From assembly GCA_019415985.1 (NCBI GenBank), contig DXYE01000122.1, positions 1 through 7,592 on the forward strand: a stretch of DNA of 7,592 nucleotides, read 5' to 3'. Numbering within the stretch: position 1 is the first letter of the stretch; every line of letters begins with the position of its first letter. Below are positions 1 through 5,725 of this stretch, in pieces. The notes under the pieces are model-generated. The model searched no databases and was not told where the DNA came from. It was given only the letters and a program-made list of their open reading frames with translations. Made by a program: the position numbers and the translations under genes. The DNA comes from Clostridiales bacterium (lineage in GTDB: Bacteria > Bacillota > Clostridia > Oscillospirales > CAG-272).

Positions 1-1706
1 GCACCGCACTCTGGACAGAATTTAGAGGTAATGCAGTTTCTGCCGCAGGAACAGTTCCAAGCTGCGACCTTGTTCGTCGATGGCGGGGGGGCTTGTCCAT
101 TGTCGATATCGCCTGCATTTTTGATATTGCTCATGATGGGAGATATCATACCTTTTGTCATGCTGGCAACTTCGCCCATGGCGCCCAGCCCCACGCCAAG
201 ACCAATCATGTCACCCATAGCACTTCCAATACCACCAGCGGCGGAGCCTGCACCTTCGCCAGTACCGGGCAAGCCATTTTGCATAGCCTCCAGGCCAATC
301 TGCCGTGCGGTTTCCTGCCCGTAGGTATAGCCTTTTGCGCGCATTTCCTCGGCCTCCGCCATGGCTTGTGCAGAATAGCTTTCCGCGCTCGCCTGACCGG
401 TGAGCCGAACAGCTTCCGCCTCGCCCTGCGCGCCAAGTTTGACAGCTTCGGATTCTGCCGCCGCTGTGATCTTGGTTTCCTCTCCGGCTCCCTGTGTACG
501 CAGGATCTTGCGCTGCGCCTCGGTTTGTTCTTCCACAAGAATCCTCCCCCGCGCTGCTTCCGCTTCTGCTTGCAGGACTTCCTGCTCACGCACTTTCGTC
601 ACACGCTCGGCTTCCTGCCTAATCCACTGTTCGACCTCCGGAGTCCTTTGCATGCGAATCGCTGTAACATTAAAAAGCATCGGCGGGATTTCCAGGCCAT
701 ATTCGGAAAAGACCTTATTTAGATCGTTGCGGAAAAATTCCGATATCGTGGTTTTCTGCGATTCAATGTCCAGAATGTTTATATTGTTTACCTGTATAAA
801 ATTCGTCATCATGGTTGACAGGCGGGTAGTAATAACATCTCTGAATTTTTCCGATAAATATTGCGAGGTATATTTCTCTTCGCCGCCCACGGCCACAGGT
901 TCCGTGTTTTCTCCAGCAGACGATTGGCGTATCATATAAACCAGCTTGCGAACGCTTTCGTTATCATCGAGCAACTGAACCTCACAGGAACCGCTGAAAC
1001 CGATTTTTACATAAAAATTCATGCCGGGATTGCGCAAAGGCAGTTCCGGTATTCCCCATTTGACACGCAGTCGGTTGGTACGGACGAAATACACCTTGGA
1101 ATCAAAGGTCAAGTCTGCGTCTGTCGGGAATTTCAAGATATCTTCCAGCAGCGGCAGCTTCTGTGTTTCTAAGATGTGTCGGCCCGGACCGAAAACATCC
1201 AATCCTTTTCCGTTTCGGAAAAAGAGAGCCTTTTGACCTTCTGACACGATCAGCTGAGAACCTATGTTAAAATTTTCAACCGGATGCCGATATACAAAAA
1301 TATCGTTCATCCCCATATCCCATTTGATGACGCTTGTTTTCCCGCTACTGTTTGCTTTAGCGATTGTAGCCTGCACGTCGATCAAGCTTTTACACTGAGG
1401 ACAAGTATATGTTTTGGCGTTTTTATCCGCCATTAATTCGGTTTGGCAGGAGGGACATTTGAGTTTTATTTTTTCCGTACCAGCGTAAATTTTCGTATGA
1501 CATACAGGACAGGTTGCAGAATCCTTTTTTGTTCTGTCGTAGATTACATCATTCCCACAATGTGGACATGTATCTTTGGTTATTCTTTCAGAGTTTACAT
1601 TGATCACATATCCGCATGCACACCTCAGCTGTTTTTTTGAGAACAGCCCTGTCCCTGCCTGAACAGGTTTACCGCATACCGGACATTCGATAACGAAATT
1701 TGCCAT
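1..1706 (-). CDS. SPFH (band 7) protein with multiple zinc ribbons, 3' end cut by window
   Basis: The reading frame is open from ATG at 1706 to the window edge (568 codons visible), and the end reads like the last few residues of a C-terminal zinc ribbon. An AAAGGA-type ribosome site precedes the start. The N-terminus holds three cysteine-pair modules: C8/C11 with C29/C31, C47/C50 with C66/C69, and C84/C87 with C102/C105. Residues about 130-355 look like an SPFH domain. Residues about 357-475 are Ala/Glu/Arg-rich helix typical of flotillin-like proteins. A Gly/Met/Ala-rich stretch follows (about 478-520), then a last zinc ribbon with C552, C554, C564 and C567. SPFH proteins oligomerise at membranes. 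Relatives annotated as virion-core-like or YdjI-like proteins work with a zinc-ribbon membrane partner, which fits the gene 24 bp upstream in the same operon. No signal peptide or clear transmembrane helix is seen. The family call is firm; the cellular role is inferred. Confidence 0.88.
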   Translation of the reverse strand, partial: MANFVIECPVCGKPVQAGTGLFSKKQLRCACGYVINVNSERITKDTCPHCGNDVIYDRTKKDSATCPVCHTKIYAGTEKIKLKCPSCQTELMADKNAKTYTCPQCKSLIDVQATIAKANSSGKTSVIKWDMGMNDIFVYRHPVENFNIGSQLIVSEGQKALFFRNGKGLDVFGPGRHILETQKLPLLEDILKFPTDADLTFDSKVYFVRTNRLRVKWGIPELPLRNPGMNFYVKIGFSGSCEVQLLDDNESVRKLVYMIRQSSAGENTEPVAVGGEEKYTSQYLSEKFRDVITTRLSTMMTNFIQVNNINILDIESQKTTISEFFRNDLNKVFSEYGLEIPPMLFNVTAIRMQRTPEVEQWIRQEAERVTKVREQEVLQAEAEAARGRILVEEQTEAQRKILRTQGAGEETKITAAAESEAVKLGAQGEAEAVRLTGQASAESYSAQAMAEAEEMRAKGYTYGQETARQIGLEAMQNGLPGTGEGAGSAAGGIGSAMGDMIGLGVGLGAMGEVASMTKGMISPIMSNIKNAGDIDNGQAPPPSTNKVAAWNCSCGRNCITSKFCPECG

Positions 1707-1730
1707 AAATGTATCATCCTTTCCCCATAT

Positions 1731-4205
1731 TTATGAATCACTAAGTATAATATTTTCCGTAAGGAGCTCAGCAGGACTGTTTTGCCTGTAAAATTCTACT
1801 TTCACAATGTCGCCTGGAGCTTTATTCAGTAAAATAGATGTTATGTCGTCCATACTCATTACTAATGTGCCATCCAGAGAAACCAGTACATCACCAGCTT
1901 GCAGTTTATCTGCCGCATCAGTTCCGGGAGTTGTTTCAATAACAAGAATAGCCGAATGATCCATGTATAAATTGCTGCCGTCTGAAAAGTAGTTAGCATT
2001 AACAGGAGAAATTTCCCTGCCGGTTATACCCAATACGGCATGCGGCGATATTAGCTCGTTGCTCAGATCATCCGATGTGGCATTTCCAGTTGACGGTGCA
2101 TTGCTTGCGGAGGACGCCGCAATGTAACTTTCCTCGGCAAGTTGTAAGCTGTCTTTATAATTTATAGTAGAAAGCATGGTGAAGAAAAAGTAAGCTTTTT
2201 CATACTCATTGTTTGCGTAATAGTCCTTTGCATGTTCATACATTTCATTGCTGAGTTCAGGAGAACGAGCGATATCGTTCCAGATTTCGTCCAGCTTTTC
2301 AGAAGCTGAAAGAAGCTGCTGCTGATAGTCATTTGCAGACAAATCCACAGCGTCAAAGGTGCTGAGTGCTTCTTCAAACAATTTCTTTACTTCGTCCTTG
2401 CGCGAACTTTCTTTAGCTTCTTTTAACACGCGTTCCTTTCCTTCGCCGAAAGAATCGGATGTATAGTCCCAATAACTTATTTCCGTAATAGTAATCGTCA
2501 CTTTTAACTCATCAAACGAATAGTAATAAAGTGCTTCCTGACTCTTGTCGTCCAAGTTAACAGCAGAGGTGCCGGTTGTTCCCGCCTCTAAACGTTCAAA
2601 ATCAACATTTACAGAGCATAATTCTGTATTTTCAGAATCATAAAAACGAATAATCGTGCTTAAAGTGGATATCTCGACCTTGCAGCCGTTATCAAATTGT
2701 AGTTCAAGCTCGATGATCGGTTCCTGCGCAGGTTCAACGAGCTCGATTATTATGTTATTAATAGAATACTTCTGATAATCGGATATCTGCCTGCCAATAA
2801 ATACAATAAGCAAAATAACAGCGACGACAGCGGCAGCGATCAGTAAAATTTTCTTTCCTTTCTGCATGTTTTTTTGTTTGCTTATCAATGCTTCTAATTC
2901 TTTCACCCTTGCATGATTGTTGCTGCTTTTATATAAAGCCAGACTTTTTGCAAATTCGGGACATCCAGATATTGATTCTTTCTTATTGATAATATCCGCT
3001 TTGTTTTTAGCTTGCAGTCTTGCAAGGCACAATCCGAAATATGCATCTGCATTTTTAGACTCTATCGTAAGAATGTAATGATAGTAATCTCTTGCCCTGT
3101 TCCACAAAGATGAAGCAAGCAAAAGCGAAGCATAACGCATAATTTGTCCTTTTAAAGCTTCAGGTGCATCAGAATGATACCCCATTAATTTCCAAAATGC
3201 ATCACTTTTGTTTTCCGTCGTTATGGTTTCTCCGCAAAGAAAATTCAAAACAGAAATGACCTCTGTGTCGATATCCTGCGCATATTGCGCCATCGCTTCA
3301 AAATCAGCAATTATCTTTTCAGGCTTGGCATCTGAGCCGAGATCCGCAAATAATAATTTCCTGTGAACGTCCAAATTACCGGGATTGACGTCAAGAACCA
3401 TCGAATAATATTTCTGTGCCTGCAATGGCTGACACCGATCAGCAAATTTCGTAACATAATCAATATATCTATCCACATCATCGGCAGGTAAAGCGTTTTG
3501 GATCAGAAAGTCGAAGGTATTGCAGAATACTCGGTTGATTACTTTATCAAATGTAACCGCAATCCTATTTTCGAACTCGCTATTATTAAAAATGGCCTCA
3601 TTACGGGCATACGGTAATATCACCGATAATATATTGAAAGACATAGAATCGTTCAGATATGCGCCGTCCATAAAAAGACAAATAAGTTTTTTGGCAAAAG
3701 CGGGCGAAGCATACGCTAATATTTCATCGAGCAAAACACCATTTGCCGGTGAAAAATCAGAAAGCTTAGACAGTAAATCTTCATCGCTTACAGCATATTT
3801 TGCACACATAAGACTGAACCATTTTGCTTCAGAAGAATTTGCGTCTTCCAGCAACAGCTTATTTATTTGTGTCTGCGCTGCATCCCATTCGCCGGTTTTT
3901 AAAAAGCTTTCAATTACATTTATCGATTCATGCCGGCTGAGATTAACTGCTTCTTTTGCAATATCAGTTTCTATATTTGCACCTAAATTGATTTCCCGTA
4001 CTGTGATCAGCTTGGAAGGTATGTGTTCCGCTTTTTTTGCAATTTTGCCGCTTTCAATTTGCTTTTTTTCGATTTGCTGATATGTAAAAGGTTCACCTTG
4101 GTCATCCATACCGATCAAATAAGAGGTTCCGCAATTTTCGCATATTAATTTACCATTTTTTCCATCTGTTAATTTTCCGCCGCACTTGCAAATCATTTCC
4201 TTCAT
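1731..4205 (-). CDS. Zinc-ribbon / helical-repeat / transmembrane / PDZ protein
   Basis: This is an 824-residue protein starting at ATG 4205 behind an AAGGCGGTG ribosome site. Residues 1-30 form a TFIIB-like zinc ribbon (C6, C8, C22, C25). Residues about 85-445 are helical and TPR-like, with no catalytic motif that I recognise. One hydrophobic helix at about 452-471 is preceded by a Lys-rich stretch, so by the positive-inside rule the N-terminal half is cytoplasmic and the rest lies outside. The outer part has a beta-rich segment (about 480-580), a charged helical segment (about 585-700) and a PDZ domain (about 722-820) of the HtrA type: an LGI start, a carboxylate-loop-like region and the segment LQAGDVLVSLDG. 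No protease domain is present, so it probably binds peptides or partners. The SPFH gene follows after 24 bp, so the two are probably one operon. B. subtilis YdjG, a zinc-ribbon membrane partner of an SPFH protein, is the nearest analogue I can name. The start lies just beside the invertible promoter segment. Confidence 0.85.
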   Translation of the reverse strand: MKEMICKCGGKLTDGKNGKLICENCGTSYLIGMDDQGEPFTYQQIEKKQIESGKIAKKAEHIPSKLITVREINLGANIETDIAKEAVNLSRHESINVIESFLKTGEWDAAQTQINKLLLEDANSSEAKWFSLMCAKYAVSDEDLLSKLSDFSPANGVLLDEILAYASPAFAKKLICLFMDGAYLNDSMSFNILSVILPYARNEAIFNNSEFENRIAVTFDKVINRVFCNTFDFLIQNALPADDVDRYIDYVTKFADRCQPLQAQKYYSMVLDVNPGNLDVHRKLLFADLGSDAKPEKIIADFEAMAQYAQDIDTEVISVLNFLCGETITTENKSDAFWKLMGYHSDAPEALKGQIMRYASLLLASSLWNRARDYYHYILTIESKNADAYFGLCLARLQAKNKADIINKKESISGCPEFAKSLALYKSSNNHARVKELEALISKQKNMQKGKKILLIAAAVVAVILLIVFIGRQISDYQKYSINNIIIELVEPAQEPIIELELQFDNGCKVEISTLSTIIRFYDSENTELCSVNVDFERLEAGTTGTSAVNLDDKSQEALYYYSFDELKVTITITEISYWDYTSDSFGEGKERVLKEAKESSRKDEVKKLFEEALSTFDAVDLSANDYQQQLLSASEKLDEIWNDIARSPELSNEMYEHAKDYYANNEYEKAYFFFTMLSTINYKDSLQLAEESYIAASSASNAPSTGNATSDDLSNELISPHAVLGITGREISPVNANYFSDGSNLYMDHSAILVIETTPGTDAADKLQAGDVLVSLDGTLVMSMDDITSILLNKAPGDIVKVEFYRQNSPAELLTENIILSDS

Positions 4206-4234
4206 ACATGCACCACCGCCTTATTTAAACTACA

Positions 4235-4258
4235 ACATAATGCAGTTTATGTTGTAAA
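4235..4258 (+). repeat. Left inverted repeat / recombination site of the switch
   Basis: It is a perfect 24-bp inverted match to 4480-4503. It lies in a 26-bp near-palindrome at 4231-4256 made of arm TACAACATAA, spacer TGCAGT and arm TTATGTTGTA. Ten-bp inverted arms around a 6-bp asymmetric spacer have the geometry of a tyrosine recombinase core site. The outer arm is perfect here. Confidence 0.85.
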
Positions 4259-4316
4259 ACAGGTGTAGGAACAATACATAACCAGAATCAACATGCTAAA
4301 AATAAACGCAACAAGC

Positions 4317-4360
4317 TAAGCCTTCCTCCGTTTCCTCAAAAAAGGAAATAGCAAGGCTTA
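4317..4360. terminator. Bulged hairpin inside the invertible segment, possible insulator
   Basis: The outer stem TAAGCCTT / AAGGCTTA (8 bp) and the inner stem TTTCCT / AGGAAA (6 bp) are separated by a small unequal internal loop. Moderately T-rich sequence follows on either strand (4361-4379 on plus, below 4316 on minus), so it could work as a weak bidirectional terminator. It would block read-through from the recombinase into the membrane operon in either orientation. This is inference from structure only. Confidence 0.45.
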
Positions 4361-4378
4361 TTTGTGCTGTAAATTTTT

Positions 4379-4397
4379 TGACAAATTCGTGACAAAT
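4379..4397 (+). repeat. Direct repeat TGACAAAT x2, 11-bp period
   Basis: TGACAAAT occurs at 4379-4386 and again at 4390-4397, one helical turn apart and about 24 bp upstream of the -35. That position and phasing suit a regulator site or an arm-type recombinase site. It overlaps a consensus TTGACA at 4378-4383, for which I find no good -10. Confidence 0.45.
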
Positions 4398-4407
4398 CAT
4401 ACTTTTC
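4395..4407 (+). promoter_or_regulatory. Motif shared with the recombinase upstream region
   Basis: AATCATACTTTTC occurs here and, in reverse complement, at 5407-5419 upstream of the recombinase. The bases in front are also alike (GACAAATTCGTGA here, GACAATTCTTG there), allowing small gaps. It may be a shared operator or recombinase-binding site. Confidence 0.4.
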
Positions 4408-4420
4408 TTCGCAAATCAGC

Positions 4421-4449
4421 TTGTAATTTCCCGCAATCCATGATATAAT
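4421..4449 (+). promoter_or_regulatory. Strong extended -10 promoter inside the invertible segment
   Basis: The -35 is TTGTAA (4421-4426), the spacer is 17 bp, and the -10 is a perfect TATAAT (4444-4449) preceded by the extended element TGA. Transcription should start near 4456 and run right across the inverted repeat into the terminator ending at 4532. After inversion it would read left into the zinc-ribbon/PDZ gene. I saw no comparable promoter pointing left in the present orientation. Confidence 0.8.
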
Positions 4450-4479
4450 AGCGTCAATAAAATGGGGTTGGTGTATCAA

Positions 4480-4503
4480 TTTACAACATAAACTGCATTA
4501 TGT
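4480..4503 (-). repeat. Right inverted repeat / recombination site of the switch
   Basis: It is the reverse complement of 4235-4258. The inner arm TACAACATAA and the spacer ACTGCA are conserved, but the outer arm reads TTATGTACTC and so diverges in its last bases. The spacer is inverted relative to the left site, so recombination between the two would invert rather than delete the DNA between them. Confidence 0.85.
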
Positions 4504-4507
4504 ACTC

Positions 4508-4532
4508 AGCCGCCGATCAGGGCGGCTTTTTT
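4508..4532 (+). terminator. Rho-independent terminator facing the switch promoter
   Basis: A 7-bp GC-rich stem (AGCCGCC / GGCGGCT) with loop GATCAG is followed by six T residues on the plus strand. It begins four bases beyond the right inverted repeat and ends at the recombinase stop codon. On the minus strand the hairpin has no T tail, so it mainly stops rightward transcription, meaning that from the promoter in its present orientation. Confidence 0.85.
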
Positions 4533-5377
4533 CATAAAATCAGCCGCATATTTTCCATGCGTTTGCGGTGTTCGATGCCGGTGGAAATGATGTAAATACG
4601 GGTAGTGTTGATACTGCTGTGACCGAGGATGTCTGCCAGCTTGGCAATATCTTTTTCGATACTGTAAAACACTCTTGCAAACAGATGGCGTAGATTGTGA
4701 GGAAAAACTTTCTGCGGATTGACACCCGCACTTTCGCAAAGGCTTTTCATTTCCCGCCAGATATTCGTACGACTTAATGGCTTGCCTGTGCGGGTAATAA
4801 AAATTAAACCTGACTTTATCCCTTGCTCTGCTGCATAGCGGAGCAATTTTTTTTGCAGTTCTTTGACAAGAAAGACAGACCGTGTTTTACCTTTGAGGGA
4901 AACAACTGCCTCGCCGCGTTTTACCGCTTCCATCGTTATGTATTGCAGTTCGCTGACACGAATGCCTGTGCCGCAGATAGTCTGCAAGATCAGGTTTAGC
5001 CGCTCGTTACCTTTCTGCTTTGCGGTATTTACAAGCCGCATATATTCCGCTTTGGTTAGTTCTTTTTTTTCGGGACAGTAAATCTGTCGCTGGAGCTTGA
5101 TTGACTTCACTCGGCAATCCATCCAGCCTAAAAACACAAACAGGCTGTTCAGACTTGCCAGCATGGAATTTATGCTCCGCACCGCATAGTTTTCAGAGAT
5201 CAGGTTGCTTTTATAAGCGATAACCGATTCTTTTGTGATCTCCGCACCATTCATATATGTAGTAAATACCCATACATCTCGCATATACTTCTCGATTGTA
5301 TTTTCGCTTTTTTCCTCCTCTCTCAGATATTTTTTGAAGTTTTGTATTGCTTCACTTGTTAAAATTCGTCCTTTCAT
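4532..5377 (-). CDS. Tyrosine site-specific recombinase, likely invertase of the adjacent switch
   Basis: This 281-residue protein has the normal length for a XerC/D- or phage-integrase-type recombinase. ATG at 5377 follows a strong GGAGGT ribosome site. Residues about 8-90 form the N-terminal SAM-like DNA-binding domain (SENTIEKYMRDV motif). The catalytic domain follows from about 105. All catalytic residues are in place: R140 in GTGIRVSEL, K164 in the beta-hairpin LKGKTR, H227 and R230 in HNLRH, H253 in LGHSS, and the nucleophile Y262 in TRIYI. The gene ends beside a pair of inverted recombination sites flanking a promoter, so its likely job is to invert that promoter. Integration of a mobile element is an alternative, but I see no excisionase, relaxase or att direct repeats. 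An insertion sequence begins 105 bp upstream of its start, so its expression may be changed. Confidence 0.92.
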   Translation of the reverse strand: MKGRILTSEAIQNFKKYLREEEKSENTIEKYMRDVWVFTTYMNGAEITKESVIAYKSNLISENYAVRSINSMLASLNSLFVFLGWMDCRVKSIKLQRQIYCPEKKELTKAEYMRLVNTAKQKGNERLNLILQTICGTGIRVSELQYITMEAVKRGEAVVSLKGKTRSVFLVKELQKKLLRYAAEQGIKSGLIFITRTGKPLSRTNIWREMKSLCESAGVNPQKVFPHNLRHLFARVFYSIEKDIAKLADILGHSSINTTRIYIISTGIEHRKRMENMRLIL

Positions 5378-5406
5378 CTCTTTTTACCTCCGGATATATT
5401 TTACCC

Positions 5407-5419
5407 GAAAAGTATGATT
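5407..5419 (-). promoter_or_regulatory. Second copy of the 13-bp shared motif, in the recombinase leader
   Basis: This is the reverse complement of 4395-4407. It lies between the candidate recombinase promoter and its ribosome site, where a bound protein could repress the gene. The match is read from the sequence; the role is inferred. Confidence 0.4.
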
Positions 5420-5424
5420 CAAGA

Positions 5425-5453
5425 ATTGTCTTCTCTATTTTAGGAAAAGACAA
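5425..5453 (-). promoter_or_regulatory. Candidate recombinase promoter within an inverted repeat
   Basis: On the minus strand, TTGTCT (5453-5448) and GACAAT (5430-5425) are 17 bp apart, each matching the consensus at four of six positions. The two hexamers lie in an 8-bp inverted repeat, ATTGTCTT (5425-5432) and AAGACAAT (5447-5454), which could be an operator. The promoter survives the IS insertion because the duplication keeps its sequence. It is weak by consensus. Confidence 0.35.
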
Positions 5454-5482
5454 TCGCTTAATCGAATGTGCGGATTTTGAGT
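5453..5482 (+). repeat. Target-site duplication, left copy (30 bp)
   Basis: It is identical over 30 bases to 7234-7263, and the match stops on both sides. It begins ATCGCTTAATCG and ends GGATTTTGAGT. The two copies exactly bracket the insertion sequence. Duplications of this unusual length are known for IS1202-type elements. Confidence 0.9.
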
Positions 5483-5507
5483 GTCAAGCAAAAGTGAAAA
5501 TGTCTCA
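5483..5507 (+). repeat. Left terminal inverted repeat of the IS
   Basis: It matches the right end at 20 of 25 positions, with mismatches at 1, 3, 6, 16 and 24. Its 18-bp core, CAAAAGTGAAAATGTCTC (5489-5506), is identical in reverse complement to the inner right-end copy at 7185-7202. Confidence 0.85.
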
Positions 5508-5523
5508 AAAATATTAAAACATC

Positions 5524-5540
5524 AGCCCCGATAAGGGGCT
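5524..5540 (-). terminator. Possible transposase terminator
   Basis: The stem AGCCCC / GGGGCT encloses a 5-nt loop. On the minus strand it is followed by a moderately T-rich tail (GATGTTTTAATATTTTTG), as expected for the end of the transposase transcript. The plus-strand side is A-rich. The tail is imperfect, so efficiency is uncertain. Confidence 0.5.
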
Positions 5541-5725
5541 TAAAAAATAAAAAGAGCTGATAATTCCACGACAATGCTGACAATAAGTCTCTGAAGTGTG
5601 TTCCTATGGCTTTGGACAGTGAAGGAAATGCCATTATCGTCATAGCAAGACAGCCTGTCACACCTCTGTTCCTTGTCAAAAACCTTTTGTGACAGCAATA
5701 GTTCTTTCCGATTTGATTCGTTCTG

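Larger units (their letters stand above)
4235..4503. other. Putative invertible promoter segment (phase switch)
   Basis: This 269-bp segment is bounded by perfect 24-bp inverted repeats and contains a strong outward-facing promoter. A site-specific tyrosine recombinase gene ends 29 bp to its right, and a two-gene operon starts 30 bp to its left. In the orientation given, the promoter faces a terminator. After inversion its -10 would fall at about 4289-4294 on the minus strand, giving a leader of about 75 nt to the ATG at 4205. There is no target duplication outside the repeats and no gene inside. This layout matches known recombinase-controlled invertible promoters. That inversion really happens is inference. 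Apart from the sites listed separately, I see nothing else in the gene-free stretch 4206-4531. Confidence 0.75.

Noticed and set aside
93..722. Long plus-strand open frame opposite the SPFH gene
   Set aside because: Its translation is Cys/Arg/Phe-rich with no recognisable domain, whereas the minus-strand frame gives a coherent SPFH protein over the whole stretch.
3520..4080. Plus-strand open frame of 186 codons opposite the zinc-ribbon/PDZ gene
   Set aside because: No ribosome site or domain is seen, and it is fully antisense to a well-supported gene.
4378..4406. Second promoter using TTGACA at 4378-4383
   Set aside because: At 16-17 bp spacing the only candidates are TACTTT or ACTTTT, which are poor -10 matches; CATACT is only 14 bp away.
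4235..4503. The inverted-repeat segment as a MITE or other small transposable element
   Set aside because: There is no target duplication outside the repeats, the repeats have a recombinase-core architecture with a 6-bp spacer, and a recombinase gene and a terminator sit in functional positions.
4231..4503. att sites of an integrated element for the 281-residue recombinase
   Set aside because: The two sites are inverted, not direct, and only 221 bp apart with no gene between, so excision of an element is not possible from them.
5453..5482. The 30-bp duplicated target as a dif/Xer site
   Set aside because: It lacks the paired inverted arms around a 6-bp centre expected of a dif site, and it does not resemble the switch core sites.
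5458..5679. Small minus-strand frame of 73 codons at the IS left end
   Set aside because: It crosses the IS boundary and the hairpin, has no ribosome site and resembles no domain.
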